DNA of 64,000 nt, from the NCBI GenBank assembly GCA_947503715.1, contig CANNER010000001.1:930001-994000 (forward strand), given 5' to 3'. This DNA comes from an uncultured Caulobacterales bacterium. Lineage in GTDB: Bacteria > Pseudomonadota > Alphaproteobacteria > Caulobacterales > Maricaulaceae. The position numbers and the translations under genes are program-made. Below are positions 27,107-37,401 of the stretch, piece after piece (position 1 is the first letter of the stretch; each line of letters starts with the position of its first letter). The notes below the pieces were generated by a model. The model saw only the letters and a list, made by a program, of their open reading frames with translations, was not told where the DNA came from and did not search any database.

Positions 27107-27435
27107 GGTTTAAAACTTAATCCACGTTTATGCGGAGATTAATCCACGCTTTTGACAACTCCCACCCATCTGTCACCCCGGGCTTAGCCTGGGTCAGCCC
27201 AGCGGAGGCTCTTGGAGGAATGACACCGTGATACTGTGTACTCGCGTCAATCGATAAAACTGCTGTCCCGCCTCAACGTCGGGATGACAATTGGTGTGCG
27301 GCGCCAATGTCGCTGGCCAATCCTCTTTTATAAAGAGAATGATCCTCACTTATTGAACCTGTGTCATATTCAAGCTGTTCTTTCAGACACGGGACAGATT
27401 AGCGCTTTCTGATCGGTCTGAAGGACGGTGGGGTT
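27107..27435. other. gene-free part of the M23/bactofilin-parC gap
   Basis: No convincing gene. It holds a direct repeat of TTAATCCACG at 27117-27126 and 27139-27148 (22 bp apart), a dispersed repeat at 27172-27288, and otherwise nothing I can name. The whole convergent gap from 27056 to 27743 is 688 bp, the only gap over 300 bp in the window. Confidence 0.6.
27172..27288. repeat. second dispersed GTCACCCCG...CGGGATGAC element
   Basis: Framed by GTCACCCCG at 27172-27180 and CGGGATGAC at 27280-27288, the same outer ends as the element at 13152-13240, but with a different interior (GGGCTTAGCCTGGGTCAGCCC, split by a CTGAG-like turn, and an internal GGAATGAC at about 27216). It looks like a composite or degenerate copy of the same dispersed palindrome class. 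Confidence 0.5.
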
Positions 27436-27673
27436 GAGCAGCTTGGATTTAAGCCCCAAGCCTGTGCCGGACCTATCACTGTTCGAGAGCCGACCGGCAG
27501 GTCGGGCTTGGTGCATCGTATTGACAACACGATGAGCTGGGTCAGGCACTGACTCCGGGGGCATAATACGGGCCGTCGTGATACAAACCACCGCCGCAGG
27601 GTCACACCCGCGTAAAACACAGTTATTATATTTGGTATCCCATCGTGGGTACTGACCCTGCGGGCTGTCCCGC
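27436..27673. other. hairpin-dense non-coding block, candidate structured RNA
   Basis: A 238-bp block carries at least six compact perfect inverted repeats: GCTTGG/CCAAGC (27441-27461), CCGACC-GGCA-GGTCGG (27490-27505), CATCGT/ACGATG (27514-27534), GTCAG-GCA-CTGAC (27541-27553), GGGT-CAC-ACCC (27599-27609) and GCGGG-CTGT-CCCGC (27660-27673), plus CCCA-TCG-TGGG at 27639-27649. No open frame here has protein-like composition. It could be a small structured RNA, the non-coding end of a lost mobile element (an IS110-like bridge-RNA region is one thought) or a repeat cluster. I do not match it to 6S, tmRNA, SRP or RNase P RNA. Strand undetermined. Confidence 0.4.
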
Positions 27674-27743
27674 TTACGAATTGAGTACCCTCGCCGCACG
27701 CGCAGATCGTCGGTCGCAGCTTTCGCTTGTCGGAAAGGAGGCC

Positions 27744-30011
27744 TTACAAACCCTTCGCAGGATCAAAGCTTGGCTTCCTCGCAAATCCTCTGGGGGCCAT
27801 GCGGCCCGCTTGGGCGCGTTTGCCCTCCAACAGGTTCCAGTCCGGCACCTCGTTTCTGCGGGCAGATGTGTCGAGGAAGCTCAGGCCTTCTTCCGCTTTA
27901 AACGTTGTCAGATCGGCAAGCCCACCATCCTTATATTTCTGGAGGCGGACACCCTTGCCCCGCGCCATTTCGGGAAGCTCTTCAACATTGAAAACAAGGA
28001 TTTTACGGTTTTCGCCAATCGTTGCGATTTTCTCGCCTTTCACCTGAATGACGCGCACGGCTTCCGAGTCGCCTTTAACATTCAGGGTCTTCCGACCACC
28101 ACGCGTCGAGGCAATGATATCGCTCTCATTCACTCGGAATCCATAACCTTCAGAACTCGCAACGATTAATTGTCGTGTCGGATCATGGACGAACATCCCG
28201 ATTGGTGTGTGGTCATTTTCGAGGTCGACAATCAAGCGGATAGGTTCGCCATTGCCGCGCCCGCCCGGCAATTTATCCGCGCCGAGCGTGTAAAATTTTC
28301 CGTTGGAGGCGAAGATGATAATTTTATCTGTCGTCTCCGCATGGACGGCGAAACCGAGCTTGTCGCCCTCTTTAAACTTGAGACCGGAGAGATCATCCAT
28401 CTTGCCCTTCATCGCGCGGATCCAGCCCTTTTCGGACATGACAACCGTGATTGGTTCCTTGGTGATGAAGGCGGTGGAAAGGTCGACATCGATCTCCGGC
28501 GCGACATCAAATGTCGTCCGACGTTTGCCAATCTCGGTCTTCGGACCATACATATCGCGAGCGGATTTAACCTGTTCCGCGATGGCGTCCCATTGCAGGG
28601 AGTCAGTCGAGACGAGTTCATTCAGCTTATCCCGCTCGGCGGAGAGTTTGTCATGCTCGCCCTTAATTTCGATTTCCTGCAACTTGTTCAGGGCGCGGAG
28701 GCGCATATTCAGGATGGCCTCGGCTTGACGCTCCGTCAGACCAAAGGCCGCGATTAATTCCTGCTTGGGCTTATCCTCGAACCGGATGATGCGGATGACT
28801 TCGTCAATATTGAGGAAGGCAATCATATAGCCGTCGAGCACCTCGAGACGGTCAGCAATCTTGGCGAGACGTTGACGGGAACGACGCAGGAGGACCTCAC
28901 GGCGATGGTCGAGCCAGCTTTGCAAAACCTCGCGCAGATCCATCACGCGGGGTGTCCGAGTCGCGTCGAGGACGTTCATGTTGAGGCTGACGCGGTTCTC
29001 CAGTTCGGAAATCTTGAACAGGCTTTCCATCAGGAGCGCCGCGTCGATATTCTTGCTACGCGGTTCCAGCACGATGCGGATATCTTCAGCGGATTCATCA
29101 CGGACATCGACGAGACCGGGCGATTTCTTCTGCTCGATTATATCTGCCAGTTTTTCGATCAGGCGGGACTTCTGAACCTGATAGGGAATTTCGGTGATGA
29201 TGATCTGGTATTGGCCCCGTCCGACATCTTCGACATGCCAGCGTGCGCGGACTTTGAACCCGCCCTTGCCCGTCGTGTAGGCGTCCAGCATCGACTCTTT
29301 CGGCTCGACAATAATGCCGCCGGTCGGGAGGTCGGGGCCGAGCACGTAATTCATCAGAGTCTCGATCCGCGCATTCGGCGTCTTGATGAGGTGCAGCGCC
29401 GCGTTGCAGAGCTCCGCCGCATTGTGAGGAGGAATGGAGGTCGCCATGCCGACCGCGATGCCCTGCGAGCCATTTGCCAGCAGGTTCGGGAAACCTGCTG
29501 GCAGAACCAGCGGCTCCTCGTCTTCCTCATTATAGGTCGGGATAAAATCGACCGCGTCTTCATCAAGTCCTTCGAGCAGCGCCACACCCGCTGCCGTCAT
29601 TTTGGCTTCGGTATAGCGCATCGCGGCAGGGCTATCGCCGTCAATATTGCCGAAATTCCCCTGCCCGTCGACAAGCGGATAGCGCGCGGAAAAGGACTGC
29701 GAGAGTTTGACGAGCGCGTCATAAATCGAGGCATCGCCATGCGGGTGATATTGACCCATCACGTCACCGACAATCCGCGCGCATTTCTTATGCGCGTTCT
29801 CGGGGTTCAATTTTAGCTGTCGCATGGCGTAGAGAATGCGGCGGTGAACGGGTTTCAACCCGTCGCGCACATCCGGCAGCGCCCGTTGGGTAATCGTGGA
29901 CAGCGCATAGGCGAGATAGCGGGTCGAGAGCGCGGTATCGAAATGTTCTTCGATAATCGCATTCTCTGGAATTTCACCTTTCGGTGTCTTGGTCTTGGGT
30001 GGCTTCGCCAT
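27744..30011 (-). CDS. parC: DNA topoisomerase IV subunit A (ParC)
   Basis: About 755 residues. The GyrA/ParC breakage-reunion domain has its catalytic tyrosine in [12 protein letters not shown] (Y136 if counted from an upstream GTG at 30020) and the conserved [12 protein letters not shown]. The C-terminal beta-pinwheel from about residue 500 is short, and lacks the GyrA-box of gyrase, so ParC fits better than GyrA. It decatenates sister chromosomes with ParE, which is not in the window. In the quinolone region the equivalents of E. coli Ser80 and Glu84 are Ala and Asp. ATG 30011 is preferred over the GTG. Confidence 0.94.
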   Translation of the reverse strand: MAKPPKTKTPKGEIPENAIIEEHFDTALSTRYLAYALSTITQRALPDVRDGLKPVHRRILYAMRQLKLNPENAHKKCARIVGDVMGQYHPHGDASIYDALVKLSQSFSARYPLVDGQGNFGNIDGDSPAAMRYTEAKMTAAGVALLEGLDEDAVDFIPTYNEEDEEPLVLPAGFPNLLANGSQGIAVGMATSIPPHNAAELCNAALHLIKTPNARIETLMNYVLGPDLPTGGIIVEPKESMLDAYTTGKGGFKVRARWHVEDVGRGQYQIIITEIPYQVQKSRLIEKLADIIEQKKSPGLVDVRDESAEDIRIVLEPRSKNIDAALLMESLFKISELENRVSLNMNVLDATRTPRVMDLREVLQSWLDHRREVLLRRSRQRLAKIADRLEVLDGYMIAFLNIDEVIRIIRFEDKPKQELIAAFGLTERQAEAILNMRLRALNKLQEIEIKGEHDKLSAERDKLNELVSTDSLQWDAIAEQVKSARDMYGPKTEIGKRRTTFDVAPEIDVDLSTAFITKEPITVVMSEKGWIRAMKGKMDDLSGLKFKEGDKLGFAVHAETTDKIIIFASNGKFYTLGADKLPGGRGNGEPIRLIVDLENDHTPIGMFVHDPTRQLIVASSEGYGFRVNESDIIASTRGGRKTLNVKGDSEAVRVIQVKGEKIATIGENRKILVFNVEELPEMARGKGVRLQKYKDGGLADLTTFKAEEGLSFLDTSARRNEVPDWNLLEGKRAQAGRMAPRGFARKPSFDPAKGL

Positions 30012-30086
30012 CTCACTCACATTTCATTCGAATCAGTTATATCACGCTATCAAAGCCGGACGGAGATTGCGCGGGAAAGTACAGAT

Positions 30087-30827
30087 TTACTGGGGACGGC
30101 TCGCATACCCTTCCGCGAAAAGACGGTCGACCATGGCGGCGCGCGCATCGGGGAGTGTGCGGTTGACCTCCCACTGCACACGGGTTTCCAGAAAATATTC
30201 CGTCAGGCGTAGACCCGCCCAGATATCTTCGGGCGTCGCAGTTCCCTCACCGCGCATGAACCCTGGCAAGCGGAGCATCTTCTCGCCATAGGGCGCGGCA
30301 GAGGACGCGCAAACAGCGCGTCCCGAGCGCGGCGATACATGGGTCAGATTATCCGTCACACCCGTCGCCGCACATTCTGACAGGTCGAGGCCGTAACCGA
30401 GCGCGGAGAGCAATCCGGCCTCCCACCGCACATAGAGCGCGGGCCAGACTTCGGGATTATCAAGTTGGGAGACGACGATGGAGAACACGTCATGCAAGGC
30501 GGGATAGGCTTCACGTTCCGGCAACAATTCACGCGTCATCACGCAGAGCGCATTCAGCGCCGCAAGGCTCAGGCGGTCATCCATCAATTCCGCCGCGCGA
30601 CTATCGATGGCCTCGAGCGTGTAATAGCCGAGATGATCTTCCATCCTTGCCCGCCATTCAACGGTAACATGATTTCCGGGCTGAAGAACAGGTCGCATTC
30701 GACGCCCCGAACCGCCGCGCACGAGACCGGGGTGACGGCCCTTCTCCCGCGTGAAGACTTCAATAATGGCCGAGCTTTCGCCGTGTTTGCGACTGCTCAG
30801 GATATATCCGTCGGCGGACCAGTCCAC
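30087..30827 (-). CDS. recO: DNA repair protein RecO
   Basis: 246 residues: an N-terminal OB-fold (MDWSADGYILSSRKHGESSAIIEVFT) followed by a helical domain. RecO loads RecA onto SSB-coated single strands with RecR and anneals complementary strands. The gene directly follows era with a 3-bp gap, the standard order. The zinc-finger cysteines found in some RecO proteins are not arranged as a clear CxxC pair here, which is common in the family. Confidence 0.94.
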   Translation of the reverse strand: MDWSADGYILSSRKHGESSAIIEVFTREKGRHPGLVRGGSGRRMRPVLQPGNHVTVEWRARMEDHLGYYTLEAIDSRAAELMDDRLSLAALNALCVMTRELLPEREAYPALHDVFSIVVSQLDNPEVWPALYVRWEAGLLSALGYGLDLSECAATGVTDNLTHVSPRSGRAVCASSAAPYGEKMLRLPGFMRGEGTATPEDIWAGLRLTEYFLETRVQWEVNRTLPDARAAMVDRLFAEGYASRPQ

Positions 30828-30830
30828 GGT

Positions 30831-31799
30831 CTAGACGTCAAACTCCAAGCCCATGCCGGAATAACGGGCTTTATCTTCGCGCCAATTCTCGCGGACTTTC
30901 ACGAAGAGGAAGAGATGCACATTCCGGCCGAGCCAATCCTTCATATCCTTCCGCGCGGCCGCACCAATATCCTTGATGGTCTTGCCATTCTTGCCGAGCA
31001 CAATCGGTTTCTGCGAATTGCGACGGACATAGATAACCTGCTGAATACGGACATCGCCGGATTTCAATTCCTTCCAGCTCTCCGTCTCAACCATGCTCAT
31101 ATAGGGCAGTTCGTCATGGAGACGGAGAAAGAGTTTCTCACGCGTAATCTCCGCCGCCATGAGGCGCGACGGGATGTCCGCAGCCTGATCGATGGGATAG
31201 AGAAATGGCCCTGCGGGCATGGCTTCGGCGAGCGCGGCGGAGAGCGACTCAACGCCCTCCCCGTTCTTGGCGGAGGTCATGAAAATCTCGGCATAGATTT
31301 CCATTTCGCTGAACACAGCGATCAATGGCAGCAATTCATCATGCGGGATTTCATCAACCTTGTTCAGGACGAGGAAGGCTTTCGATTTGCGCTTTTTCAA
31401 TCCCGATTGCACGCTCTTCGTATCATCAACCGAAAGGCGGTCCTGCGCAGAACCATCCCCTGCCTCTTGCCGCAACCAAGCGGGCGCATCGACCACGTGA
31501 ACGACGAGTTGACTGTCATTCGCACCCGTCCATGCGGCGTGGACCATGGACTTGGCAAGACGGTCACTCTCATTAGGGGAGAAGATACCCGGTGTGTCAA
31601 TCAGGACGACTTGCGACGGCAGACCATCTGCCGTTTCCAACATGGCGATGGCGCGAATTTGGAACCGTGTGGTCTGAACTTTATGCGTGACGATGGAGAC
31701 TTTCTCCCCCACCAAAGCATTGGTTAGCGTCGACTTTCCCGCATTGGGCGCACCGACAATCGCGGCAAAACCCGCGCGGCTATTAGGAAGTTGCGTCAT
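30831..31799 (-). CDS. era: ribosome-assembly GTPase Era
   Basis: About 322 residues. G motifs: GAPNAGKST (G1), DTPGI (G3) and NKVD (G4); the C-terminal KH domain contains ILGKNGKTIKDIG-like sequence (VLGKNGKTI), which binds the 3' end of 16S rRNA. Era is needed for 30S maturation and couples it to growth. ATG 31799 forms a 4-bp ATGA overlap with rnc; an in-frame ATG at 31811 would also work. Confidence 0.97.
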   Translation of the reverse strand: MTQLPNSRAGFAAIVGAPNAGKSTLTNALVGEKVSIVTHKVQTTRFQIRAIAMLETADGLPSQVVLIDTPGIFSPNESDRLAKSMVHAAWTGANDSQLVVHVVDAPAWLRQEAGDGSAQDRLSVDDTKSVQSGLKKRKSKAFLVLNKVDEIPHDELLPLIAVFSEMEIYAEIFMTSAKNGEGVESLSAALAEAMPAGPFLYPIDQAADIPSRLMAAEITREKLFLRLHDELPYMSMVETESWKELKSGDVRIQQVIYVRRNSQKPIVLGKNGKTIKDIGAAARKDMKDWLGRNVHLFLFVKVRENWREDKARYSGMGLEFDV

Positions 31800-32503
31800 G
31801 ATTTCGGCCATCTTTTCAACATTTCAGAGGCCGCAGCCCGTTCGGCGACACGTTTGGATTTGCCCGACCCTGAAGCCTTGCCGACGCCGTCCACACTCAC
31901 TTCGATGATGAAGTCAGGATTATGATCGGGGCCTGTTCGACCTATGACATCATAAGAGGGCAAGCTGTACCGTCCCGCCATGGCGCGTTCCTGCAATTCG
32001 GTTTTCGGGTCTTTGGCAGAGCGCGTAACGATGTCATTCAGCACGGGCCGCCAATAGGTCTCAAAAAAGCTTTGCGCCGCAGGGTAGCCGCCATCCAGAT
32101 AGAGCGCCGCGATCAGGGCTTCGCACACATCACCGAGAATGCTGGTCTTGTCCCGCCCGCCCTGTTTGGCCTCCGACGAAGACATCAGAATGACCTCACC
32201 CAGATCAATCTGCCGAGCAATGTTCGCGCAGGTTTCCTTGCGGACGAGCGCATTCAGACGGCGCGCCAAGGTGCCTTCGGCCTCAGTCGAATGATGAAAC
32301 AAGGCATCCGCCGTCATCAGTCCCAAAACACGGTCCCCGAGAAATTCCAGCCGTTCATTATCCGGCGTCTTGCGCTGCCCGTCGCCATAGGAACTATGCG
32401 TCATGGCACGTACAGCGAGCTGCGTATCCTTGAACGAATATCCAATCCTCTTTTCCAACGCGGTCAGGCGTGGATAGCGTCCATCTTTGGAAAGTGCGGT
32501 CAT
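31796..32503 (-). CDS. rnc: ribonuclease III
   Basis: 235 residues. The catalytic RNase III domain has the signature NERLEFLGDRVLGL with the acidic metal ligands, and a second acidic site in LGDVCEALIAALYLDGG. The C-terminal double-stranded RNA-binding domain covers about 160-230 (DPKTELQERAMAG and later KSKRVAERAAASEML). It processes rRNA precursors and regulatory duplexes. It overlaps lepB and era at ATGA junctions. Confidence 0.97.
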   Translation of the reverse strand: MTALSKDGRYPRLTALEKRIGYSFKDTQLAVRAMTHSSYGDGQRKTPDNERLEFLGDRVLGLMTADALFHHSTEAEGTLARRLNALVRKETCANIARQIDLGEVILMSSSEAKQGGRDKTSILGDVCEALIAALYLDGGYPAAQSFFETYWRPVLNDIVTRSAKDPKTELQERAMAGRYSLPSYDVIGRTGPDHNPDFIIEVSVDGVGKASGSGKSKRVAERAAASEMLKRWPKS

Positions 32504-33276
32504 TCGATGGTCTTGAACCAGCGATCACTGCGCATGTTCAACCAAGTCCACGGTTTGTAAATCACGAAGTCCTCATCGACGGACAACAACACGATTTCCG
32601 CGCGTCCGATGATATTCTCGAGCGGCACGTAACCCGCACCACCGGAGCCGTCCGCATTGACAGGCACACGGCTGTCACCTGAATTATCGCGGTTATCACC
32701 CATCATGAAATAATGACCAGCGGGCACGGTAAAAATCTGGGTTATGTCGGAAGGGCTATTCTTCTGGGAATCATAGATGAGGTGCTGATGCCCCTCCGGA
32801 AAAGTCTCCCTGAAAAGGTCTGCGGCTTCGTCATTCCCGAATTGATTGACGAAACTCTCCAGTCCGACTTTCTCCAGCGGGAGCTTTTCGCCGTTAATAT
32901 AGAGCTGCCCCGTCCGCATTTGTATCTGGTCACCTGGCAGACCGATGAGGCGTTTAATAAATGTGTTCCTGCCGCCTTCGGGTCGGAAGACGAGCACATC
33001 CCCACGTTTCGGTTCCTGCTCAAAAAGGCGTCCTTTTTTCACTGGAAACGGCAAAGGTGTCGCAGCGTGGCGCCCATACCCTACCGAGTATTTGGACGTG
33101 ATAATGTAATCACCCTTCATCAATCCGGGCAACATGGAGCCGGACGGAATGTGGAAGGGTTGAAAGATGAAAGTGCGGAGTACGAACGCAATCGCAAGCG
33201 CCCAGAGAACGGTCGATACAGTTTCACGGAAAGTGCCTTTGCCGTCCTCTTTCTTCTCTGACTTAGATTTTCTCAT
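32500..33276 (-). CDS. lepB: signal peptidase I
   Basis: 258 residues. One N-terminal membrane anchor at about 20-40 precedes the catalytic domain. The Ser-Lys dyad is S47 in IPSGSM and the lysine in FIKRLIGLPGD; box E is MGDNRDNSGDSR. It removes signal peptides on the periplasmic side of the inner membrane. It lies between acpS and rnc, joined at both ends by 4-bp overlaps. Confidence 0.97.
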   Translation of the reverse strand: MRKSKSEKKEDGKGTFRETVSTVLWALAIAFVLRTFIFQPFHIPSGSMLPGLMKGDYIITSKYSVGYGRHAATPLPFPVKKGRLFEQEPKRGDVLVFRPEGGRNTFIKRLIGLPGDQIQMRTGQLYINGEKLPLEKVGLESFVNQFGNDEAADLFRETFPEGHQHLIYDSQKNSPSDITQIFTVPAGHYFMMGDNRDNSGDSRVPVNADGSGGAGYVPLENIIGRAEIVLLSVDEDFVIYKPWTWLNMRSDRWFKTIE

Positions 33277-33686
33277 GATGTCTCTCTAACGGCTGGAACC
33301 GCTTCGGCAATCGCAAATGCAGTGGCGTAGGGGTAATCATCAGAGAGCGAGAGGTGGATTTGCCCACTCTGATTTTCAGAAAGATATGATTGGAGTCGGG
33401 ACTCCGCTTTACCGGACAGGGTCACGACAGGTCGTCCTGAGGGATCGTTTCTGACCTCGACTGCGTGCCAAGGCAGAGCCCCCGTCTCTGCCCCGGCCAG
33501 CGCTTTCGCGACAGCCTCCTTGGCGGCAAACCGCTTGGCATAAGACATGGCGGGACGCGCTTTCGAATTACAATAATCGCGTTCAATTTGCGTGAAAGTC
33601 TTCGCGAGAAAACGCTCGCCATGTTTTTCAATGGATTGCTCGATCCGGCGAATATCGCAAATATCTGTGCCAATACCGAGGATCAT
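33273..33686 (-). CDS. acpS: holo-[acyl-carrier-protein] synthase
   Basis: 137 residues. The AcpS signature GIGTDICDIRRIE holds the magnesium-binding aspartate D8, and RFAAKEAVAKAL has the conserved glutamate and lysine. It moves 4'-phosphopantetheine from CoA to a serine of acyl carrier protein, activating fatty-acid synthesis. The gene abuts pdxJ without a gap, and such pdxJ-acpS pairs are common. Confidence 0.96.
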   Translation of the reverse strand: MILGIGTDICDIRRIEQSIEKHGERFLAKTFTQIERDYCNSKARPAMSYAKRFAAKEAVAKALAGAETGALPWHAVEVRNDPSGRPVVTLSGKAESRLQSYLSENQSGQIHLSLSDDYPYATAFAIAEAVPAVRETS

Positions 33687-34445
33687 CTAGGCGCGGGCTT
33701 CCGTTGCGATGCGACGCATTTCCTTGATGGCGGGCTCCAGCCCCATGAAGATGGCTTCGCCAATAATGAAATGCCCGATATTTAATTCCATGCATTCGGG
33801 AATAGCGGCGACGGGCGCGACATTCTCGAATGTCAGGCCGTGACCGAAATGCACTTCCAGCCCCAACTCATCGGCAAGTTTCGCACCGGAGCGGAACGTC
33901 TCTAAATAGGCATCCGCCTTTTCCTGATCTCCGTCATCAAAGGCATGCGCGTAGGCCCCTGTATGGAACTCCACGACTTGCGCATCCGTGGAAGCCGCCG
34001 CGCGGATTTGCGCATCAACCGCTTCGATAAAGAGGGAAACGCGTGACCCGTTTGCCGCGAGTTCCCGCACAATAGGCGCGATGTGATTATGGCCACCCAC
34101 GACATCCAACCCGCCCTCAGTTGTGCGTTCTTCGCGGCGCTCCGGCACGACGCAGACGGCTTTGGGTTTCAGGTCGAGTGCGATTTTCAGCATTTCATCT
34201 GTGGCTGCGAGTTCCATATTGAGCGGGATATTCTCACTCTCGCAGAGCAGTTGTAGCCGCACCATATCCGCATCGCGCATATGCCGACGATCTTCGCGCA
34301 GATGTGCCGTGATACCGTCCGCGCCCGCCTGTATGGCCGCCCAAGCGCCCGCAACAGGATCGGGATGTTCACCGCCCCGTGCATTTCTGACGGTCGCAAT
34401 ATGATCAATATTGATGCCCAAACGGGGCAATTTAGCCTCCGTCAT
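33687..34445 (-). CDS. pdxJ: pyridoxine 5'-phosphate synthase PdxJ
   Basis: 252 residues, a TIM-barrel enzyme that joins 1-deoxyxylulose 5-phosphate and 3-amino-2-oxopropyl phosphate into pyridoxine 5'-phosphate in the DXP-dependent vitamin B6 pathway. Conserved stretches: [17 protein letters not shown] at the N terminus with the active-site histidine, [14 protein letters not shown], and [10 protein letters not shown]. The B6 product feeds PLP enzymes such as the two desulfurases encoded above. Confidence 0.97.
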   Translation of the reverse strand: MTEAKLPRLGINIDHIATVRNARGGEHPDPVAGAWAAIQAGADGITAHLREDRRHMRDADMVRLQLLCESENIPLNMELAATDEMLKIALDLKPKAVCVVPERREERTTEGGLDVVGGHNHIAPIVRELAANGSRVSLFIEAVDAQIRAAASTDAQVVEFHTGAYAHAFDDGDQEKADAYLETFRSGAKLADELGLEVHFGHGLTFENVAPVAAIPECMELNIGHFIIGEAIFMGLEPAIKEMRRIATEARA

Positions 34446-35026
34446 GAGAGGCCTCGGCTACCTGGTTTGACCGCAGGTTTATCCGCAAGTTCGGGTGGGA
34501 GGTCATTCGGATCATAATCCGGGAAACGTTTCGCCGCGAGACTAATGAGCGGCGCGCCAATATCGGCTTCGCCGTTGGAGCGATCAAAGATACAGGCACC
34601 TGCGACAATCTCTGCCCCTGTCGCTTTTGAAATCGCCGCAATACATTCGCGCGAAGACAGACCGGTCGTGACGATATCTTCGACCATGAGAACCTTAGTC
34701 CCTGGCTCCAAACTAAATCCCCGGCGCAATGCAAATTCGCCGTCGACACGTTCAACGAACATGCTCTCGAGCCCCATTTGCCGCGCAGTTTCATATCCCG
34801 GAATGACACCGCCCATAGCGGGCGCAATGATAACATCCGGCTGAATTCCCGCCGCCGTGATTTTCTCTGCCAGCGCCTTGCAGACGATTTCGGTCAAACG
34901 CGGATTTTTGAAGATCAAGGCTTTCTGCAGAAAGACAGGGCTCCGCCGACCGGAGGACAGAATGAAGTGACCCTCCAATAGAGCGCCCGCTTCGCGGAAT
35001 ATATCTAGGACGTCTTCGGTGTTCAT
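34442..35026 (-). CDS. pyrE: orotate phosphoribosyltransferase
   Basis: 194 residues of a type I phosphoribosyltransferase. The PRPP-binding motif is [14 protein letters not shown], with [15 protein letters not shown] near the N terminus and [13 protein letters not shown] in the middle. It makes orotidine 5'-phosphate from orotate in pyrimidine synthesis. It sits between rsh and pdxJ with 4-bp overlaps on both sides. Confidence 0.97.
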   Translation of the reverse strand: MNTEDVLDIFREAGALLEGHFILSSGRRSPVFLQKALIFKNPRLTEIVCKALAEKITAAGIQPDVIIAPAMGGVIPGYETARQMGLESMFVERVDGEFALRRGFSLEPGTKVLMVEDIVTTGLSSRECIAAISKATGAEIVAGACIFDRSNGEADIGAPLISLAAKRFPDYDPNDLPPELADKPAVKPGSRGLS

Positions 35027-37341
35027 GCGGTCTCGGATTCAGATTTAGAAGATTTGAGTTTCGGCGGCAGCGCGCGGCTGCGATCCACTTTCACGACATA
35101 AGAGGATGCGCGAAGGGCCGCAATAATCGACATCAGGTGACGATTATCCCGAACTTCGATATCCAAAATCATGTCGAAAAATGCGCGACTGCGACGGACG
35201 GTTTTAATGTTGGTGAGGTTCCCCTGTGACTCACCGATGATCTTTGTCACATCGGCTAGCGCACCGGGGACATGTTGAACCGTCGTCACGACACGCCCGG
35301 CAGCAGCCGCTAAGTTTGCAGCGCGTCGCCACCCTAAATCAATCCAATTGTCCATGGCGTGATCGACGGAGACGAGCTCTTCGCAATCAATCGTATGTAT
35401 GACGATGCCTTTTCCGGGCGCTTGCAGCCCGATAATTCTATCACCCGGAATAGGTGAACAACAGGCGGCCAGATGTAATCCTGCACCGGGGTTCATACCG
35501 TCACCCCGAACGTATAGCCCGATGGATTGATCATCAATCAGATCGAGATCCTGAATAGCGTGCTGCTCACTTTCTTCAGACCGCCCAGGGAAAACAGCTG
35601 AGACGAAATCCGCCATGGAAAGCTCACCGCGCCCCAAAGTCTCAAACAAGGTCTCCTCATCCGTGATTTGTAAACGTCCCAATGCATCCGTGAGAACCGT
35701 TTCATCCAGCGAAAGACCTTCGCGTTTGAAAGCATGGAGCGCGAGTGTTTCGCCGATATTTCGGAATTCTTCTGCTTCGCCCTCACGTGTCAAACGGCGC
35801 AGCGCTTGTCTCGCCCGACCCGTGACGACGATATTCTCCCAGCCCGGTTGCGGCTCGGCTGTACCCCCGCGGATAATTTTCACGACATCGCCATTGTCCA
35901 GTTGTGTGCGGAGCGGGACTTCGCGGCCATTCACCACCGCCCCGATACAGGTATCACCAACTTTCGTGTGAACCGCATAGGCAAAATCAATCGGCGTGGC
36001 CCCTCGCGGGAGCGCAATCAGGTCACCCTTAGGCGTAAAAGTGAAGACCTGATCCGTGAACATTTCCAGTTTCACATTATCGAGGAATTCATCCGCATCA
36101 CCGGATTGTTCCATCATCTCAATCAGGTCTCTGAATCGTTTCAATGGGTCGCCACCGGCAGCTTTCGCGCTCGCCGGGTCATAGGCGTAGCTCTCATCTT
36201 TATAGGCCCAGTGGGCGGCCACGCCACGTTGCGCGACATCTTCCATCCGCTCGGTCCGGATTTGGATTTCGACGCGGCGATTCTCAGCTGTCCGGATAGT
36301 CGTGTGTAACGATTGATAGCCATTCGGTTTCGGGACAGAAATAAAGTCACGGAAGCGGGATGGCACAGCGCGATAATCATGATGCAAGACACCCATAGCC
36401 CTGTAGCAGTCCGGCCATTTTTCCAGAATAATCCGGAACGCATAAATATCTGCGACATCGTCAAAGCTGATATTCTGGCGCTGAAGTTTCCGCCAGATCG
36501 CATAGGCGCGTTTCTCTCGTCCATAAATGCGGGCCTCAATGCCTGCGTTAGACAGTGTCGATCTCAGGCCTATAAATATCTGTGAAATCGCCTCTCCTTG
36601 GCTGGATCTCCATTCGTCCAATCGCTTGCTGATACCCTCAAACGCGGCGGGATTGATGTGGCGGAAGGACAGATCTTCCAGTTCGGAACAGATTTTATCG
36701 ACCCCGACCTTCCGCGCGAGAGGCGCGTAGATTTCCAATGTTTCCCGCGCGATCCTCTCGCGTGAAGCCTGTTTCGGATGGAACTCCAGTGTCCGCATAT
36801 TGTGCAGACGGTCGCAGAGTTTGACGAGGAGAACGCGAACATCTTTCGAGACGGCCAGAATGAACTTCTGAAAGTTTTCCGCCTGCGCCTTTTCACGGGA
36901 CAGGTTTGGGCGAGACATCTCGACCTTGCCGAGTTTCGTCACACCGTCGACAAGTTCCGCGATTTCCGGCGTGAACTCACGCGCCAAATCCTCAACCGTC
37001 GCATCCGTATCCTCCAGCACATCGTGGAGCAGCGCTGTACAGATCGTAGCCACATCCAGATGGAGCGAGGCGACGATGCCCGCCACCTCTATGGGATGCG
37101 CGTAATAGGGATCACCGGAATGACGAAGCTGTTGCCCATGCGCCTGCACGGAAAAAACATAAGCCTTGTTCAAAAGCGCCTCATCCGCAGACGGGTCATA
37201 GGCTTTGACGAGTTCGACAAGCTCAAACTGCCGCAGGAATTTCTGCGGGACCGCCGCGCCGTTTAATGCGGGCTGTGTCGGTATGTCGGCCAAGTTAGTC
37301 ACAGGTCGTTTCGTATAACGCCGCAAATCCGGTTCGGCCAA
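35023..37341 (-). CDS. bifunctional (p)ppGpp synthetase/hydrolase (RelA/SpoT, RSH)
   Basis: 772 residues as called. Domains: an HD hydrolase at about 60-200 with an intact HD ([11 protein letters not shown]), the synthetase at about 245-360 (GYQSLHTTI), TGS at about 400-465 ([16 protein letters not shown]), a conserved-cysteine region ([15 protein letters not shown]) and a C-terminal ACT domain. It sets ppGpp levels in starvation. The start is doubtful: the upstream limit is TTG 37341 with no ribosome site and with the rpoZ terminator immediately before it. GTG at residue 14 or a later start near [10 protein letters not shown] is plausible. Confidence 0.95.
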   Translation of the reverse strand: MAEPDLRRYTKRPVTNLADIPTQPALNGAAVPQKFLRQFELVELVKAYDPSADEALLNKAYVFSVQAHGQQLRHSGDPYYAHPIEVAGIVASLHLDVATICTALLHDVLEDTDATVEDLAREFTPEIAELVDGVTKLGKVEMSRPNLSREKAQAENFQKFILAVSKDVRVLLVKLCDRLHNMRTLEFHPKQASRERIARETLEIYAPLARKVGVDKICSELEDLSFRHINPAAFEGISKRLDEWRSSQGEAISQIFIGLRSTLSNAGIEARIYGREKRAYAIWRKLQRQNISFDDVADIYAFRIILEKWPDCYRAMGVLHHDYRAVPSRFRDFISVPKPNGYQSLHTTIRTAENRRVEIQIRTERMEDVAQRGVAAHWAYKDESYAYDPASAKAAGGDPLKRFRDLIEMMEQSGDADEFLDNVKLEMFTDQVFTFTPKGDLIALPRGATPIDFAYAVHTKVGDTCIGAVVNGREVPLRTQLDNGDVVKIIRGGTAEPQPGWENIVVTGRARQALRRLTREGEAEEFRNIGETLALHAFKREGLSLDETVLTDALGRLQITDEETLFETLGRGELSMADFVSAVFPGRSEESEQHAIQDLDLIDDQSIGLYVRGDGMNPGAGLHLAACCSPIPGDRIIGLQAPGKGIVIHTIDCEELVSVDHAMDNWIDLGWRRAANLAAAAGRVVTTVQHVPGALADVTKIIGESQGNLTNIKTVRRSRAFFDMILDIEVRDNRHLMSIIAALRASSYVVKVDRSRALPPKLKSSKSESETA

Positions 37342-37342
37342 T

Positions 37343-37378
37343 AAAAAAGCCGCCTCATCGCATCTTTGCGAGGGCGGC
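37343..37378 (-). terminator. intrinsic terminator after rpoZ
   Basis: On the minus strand GCCGCCCTC (from 37378) pairs with GAGGCGGC (to 37349) and is followed by TTTTTT (37348-37343). The T-run ends one base before the farthest-upstream rsh start codon, so rsh needs either read-through, a promoter inside this hairpin region or a later start. Confidence 0.85.
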
Positions 37379-37401
37379 TCTTTGAAGCAGTTTTGATCCG
37401 C

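Noticed and set aside
27370..27699. A 109-codon minus-strand frame over the hairpin block
   Set aside because: Rich in Arg, Pro, Ser and Cys with no ribosome site and no fold signal; the hairpins explain the region better than a protein.
27645..28169. A plus-strand frame running from the gap into parC
   Set aside because: Most of it is antisense to the ParC C terminus; only the first third is intergenic, and it has no supporting start or domain.
28872..29816. A 314-codon open frame opposite parC
   Set aside because: Antisense to the highly conserved ParC catalytic domain; composition and lack of motifs mark it as a shadow frame.
30465..31727. A 420-codon open frame opposite recO and era
   Set aside because: Fully antisense to two certain genes and without protein-like motifs.
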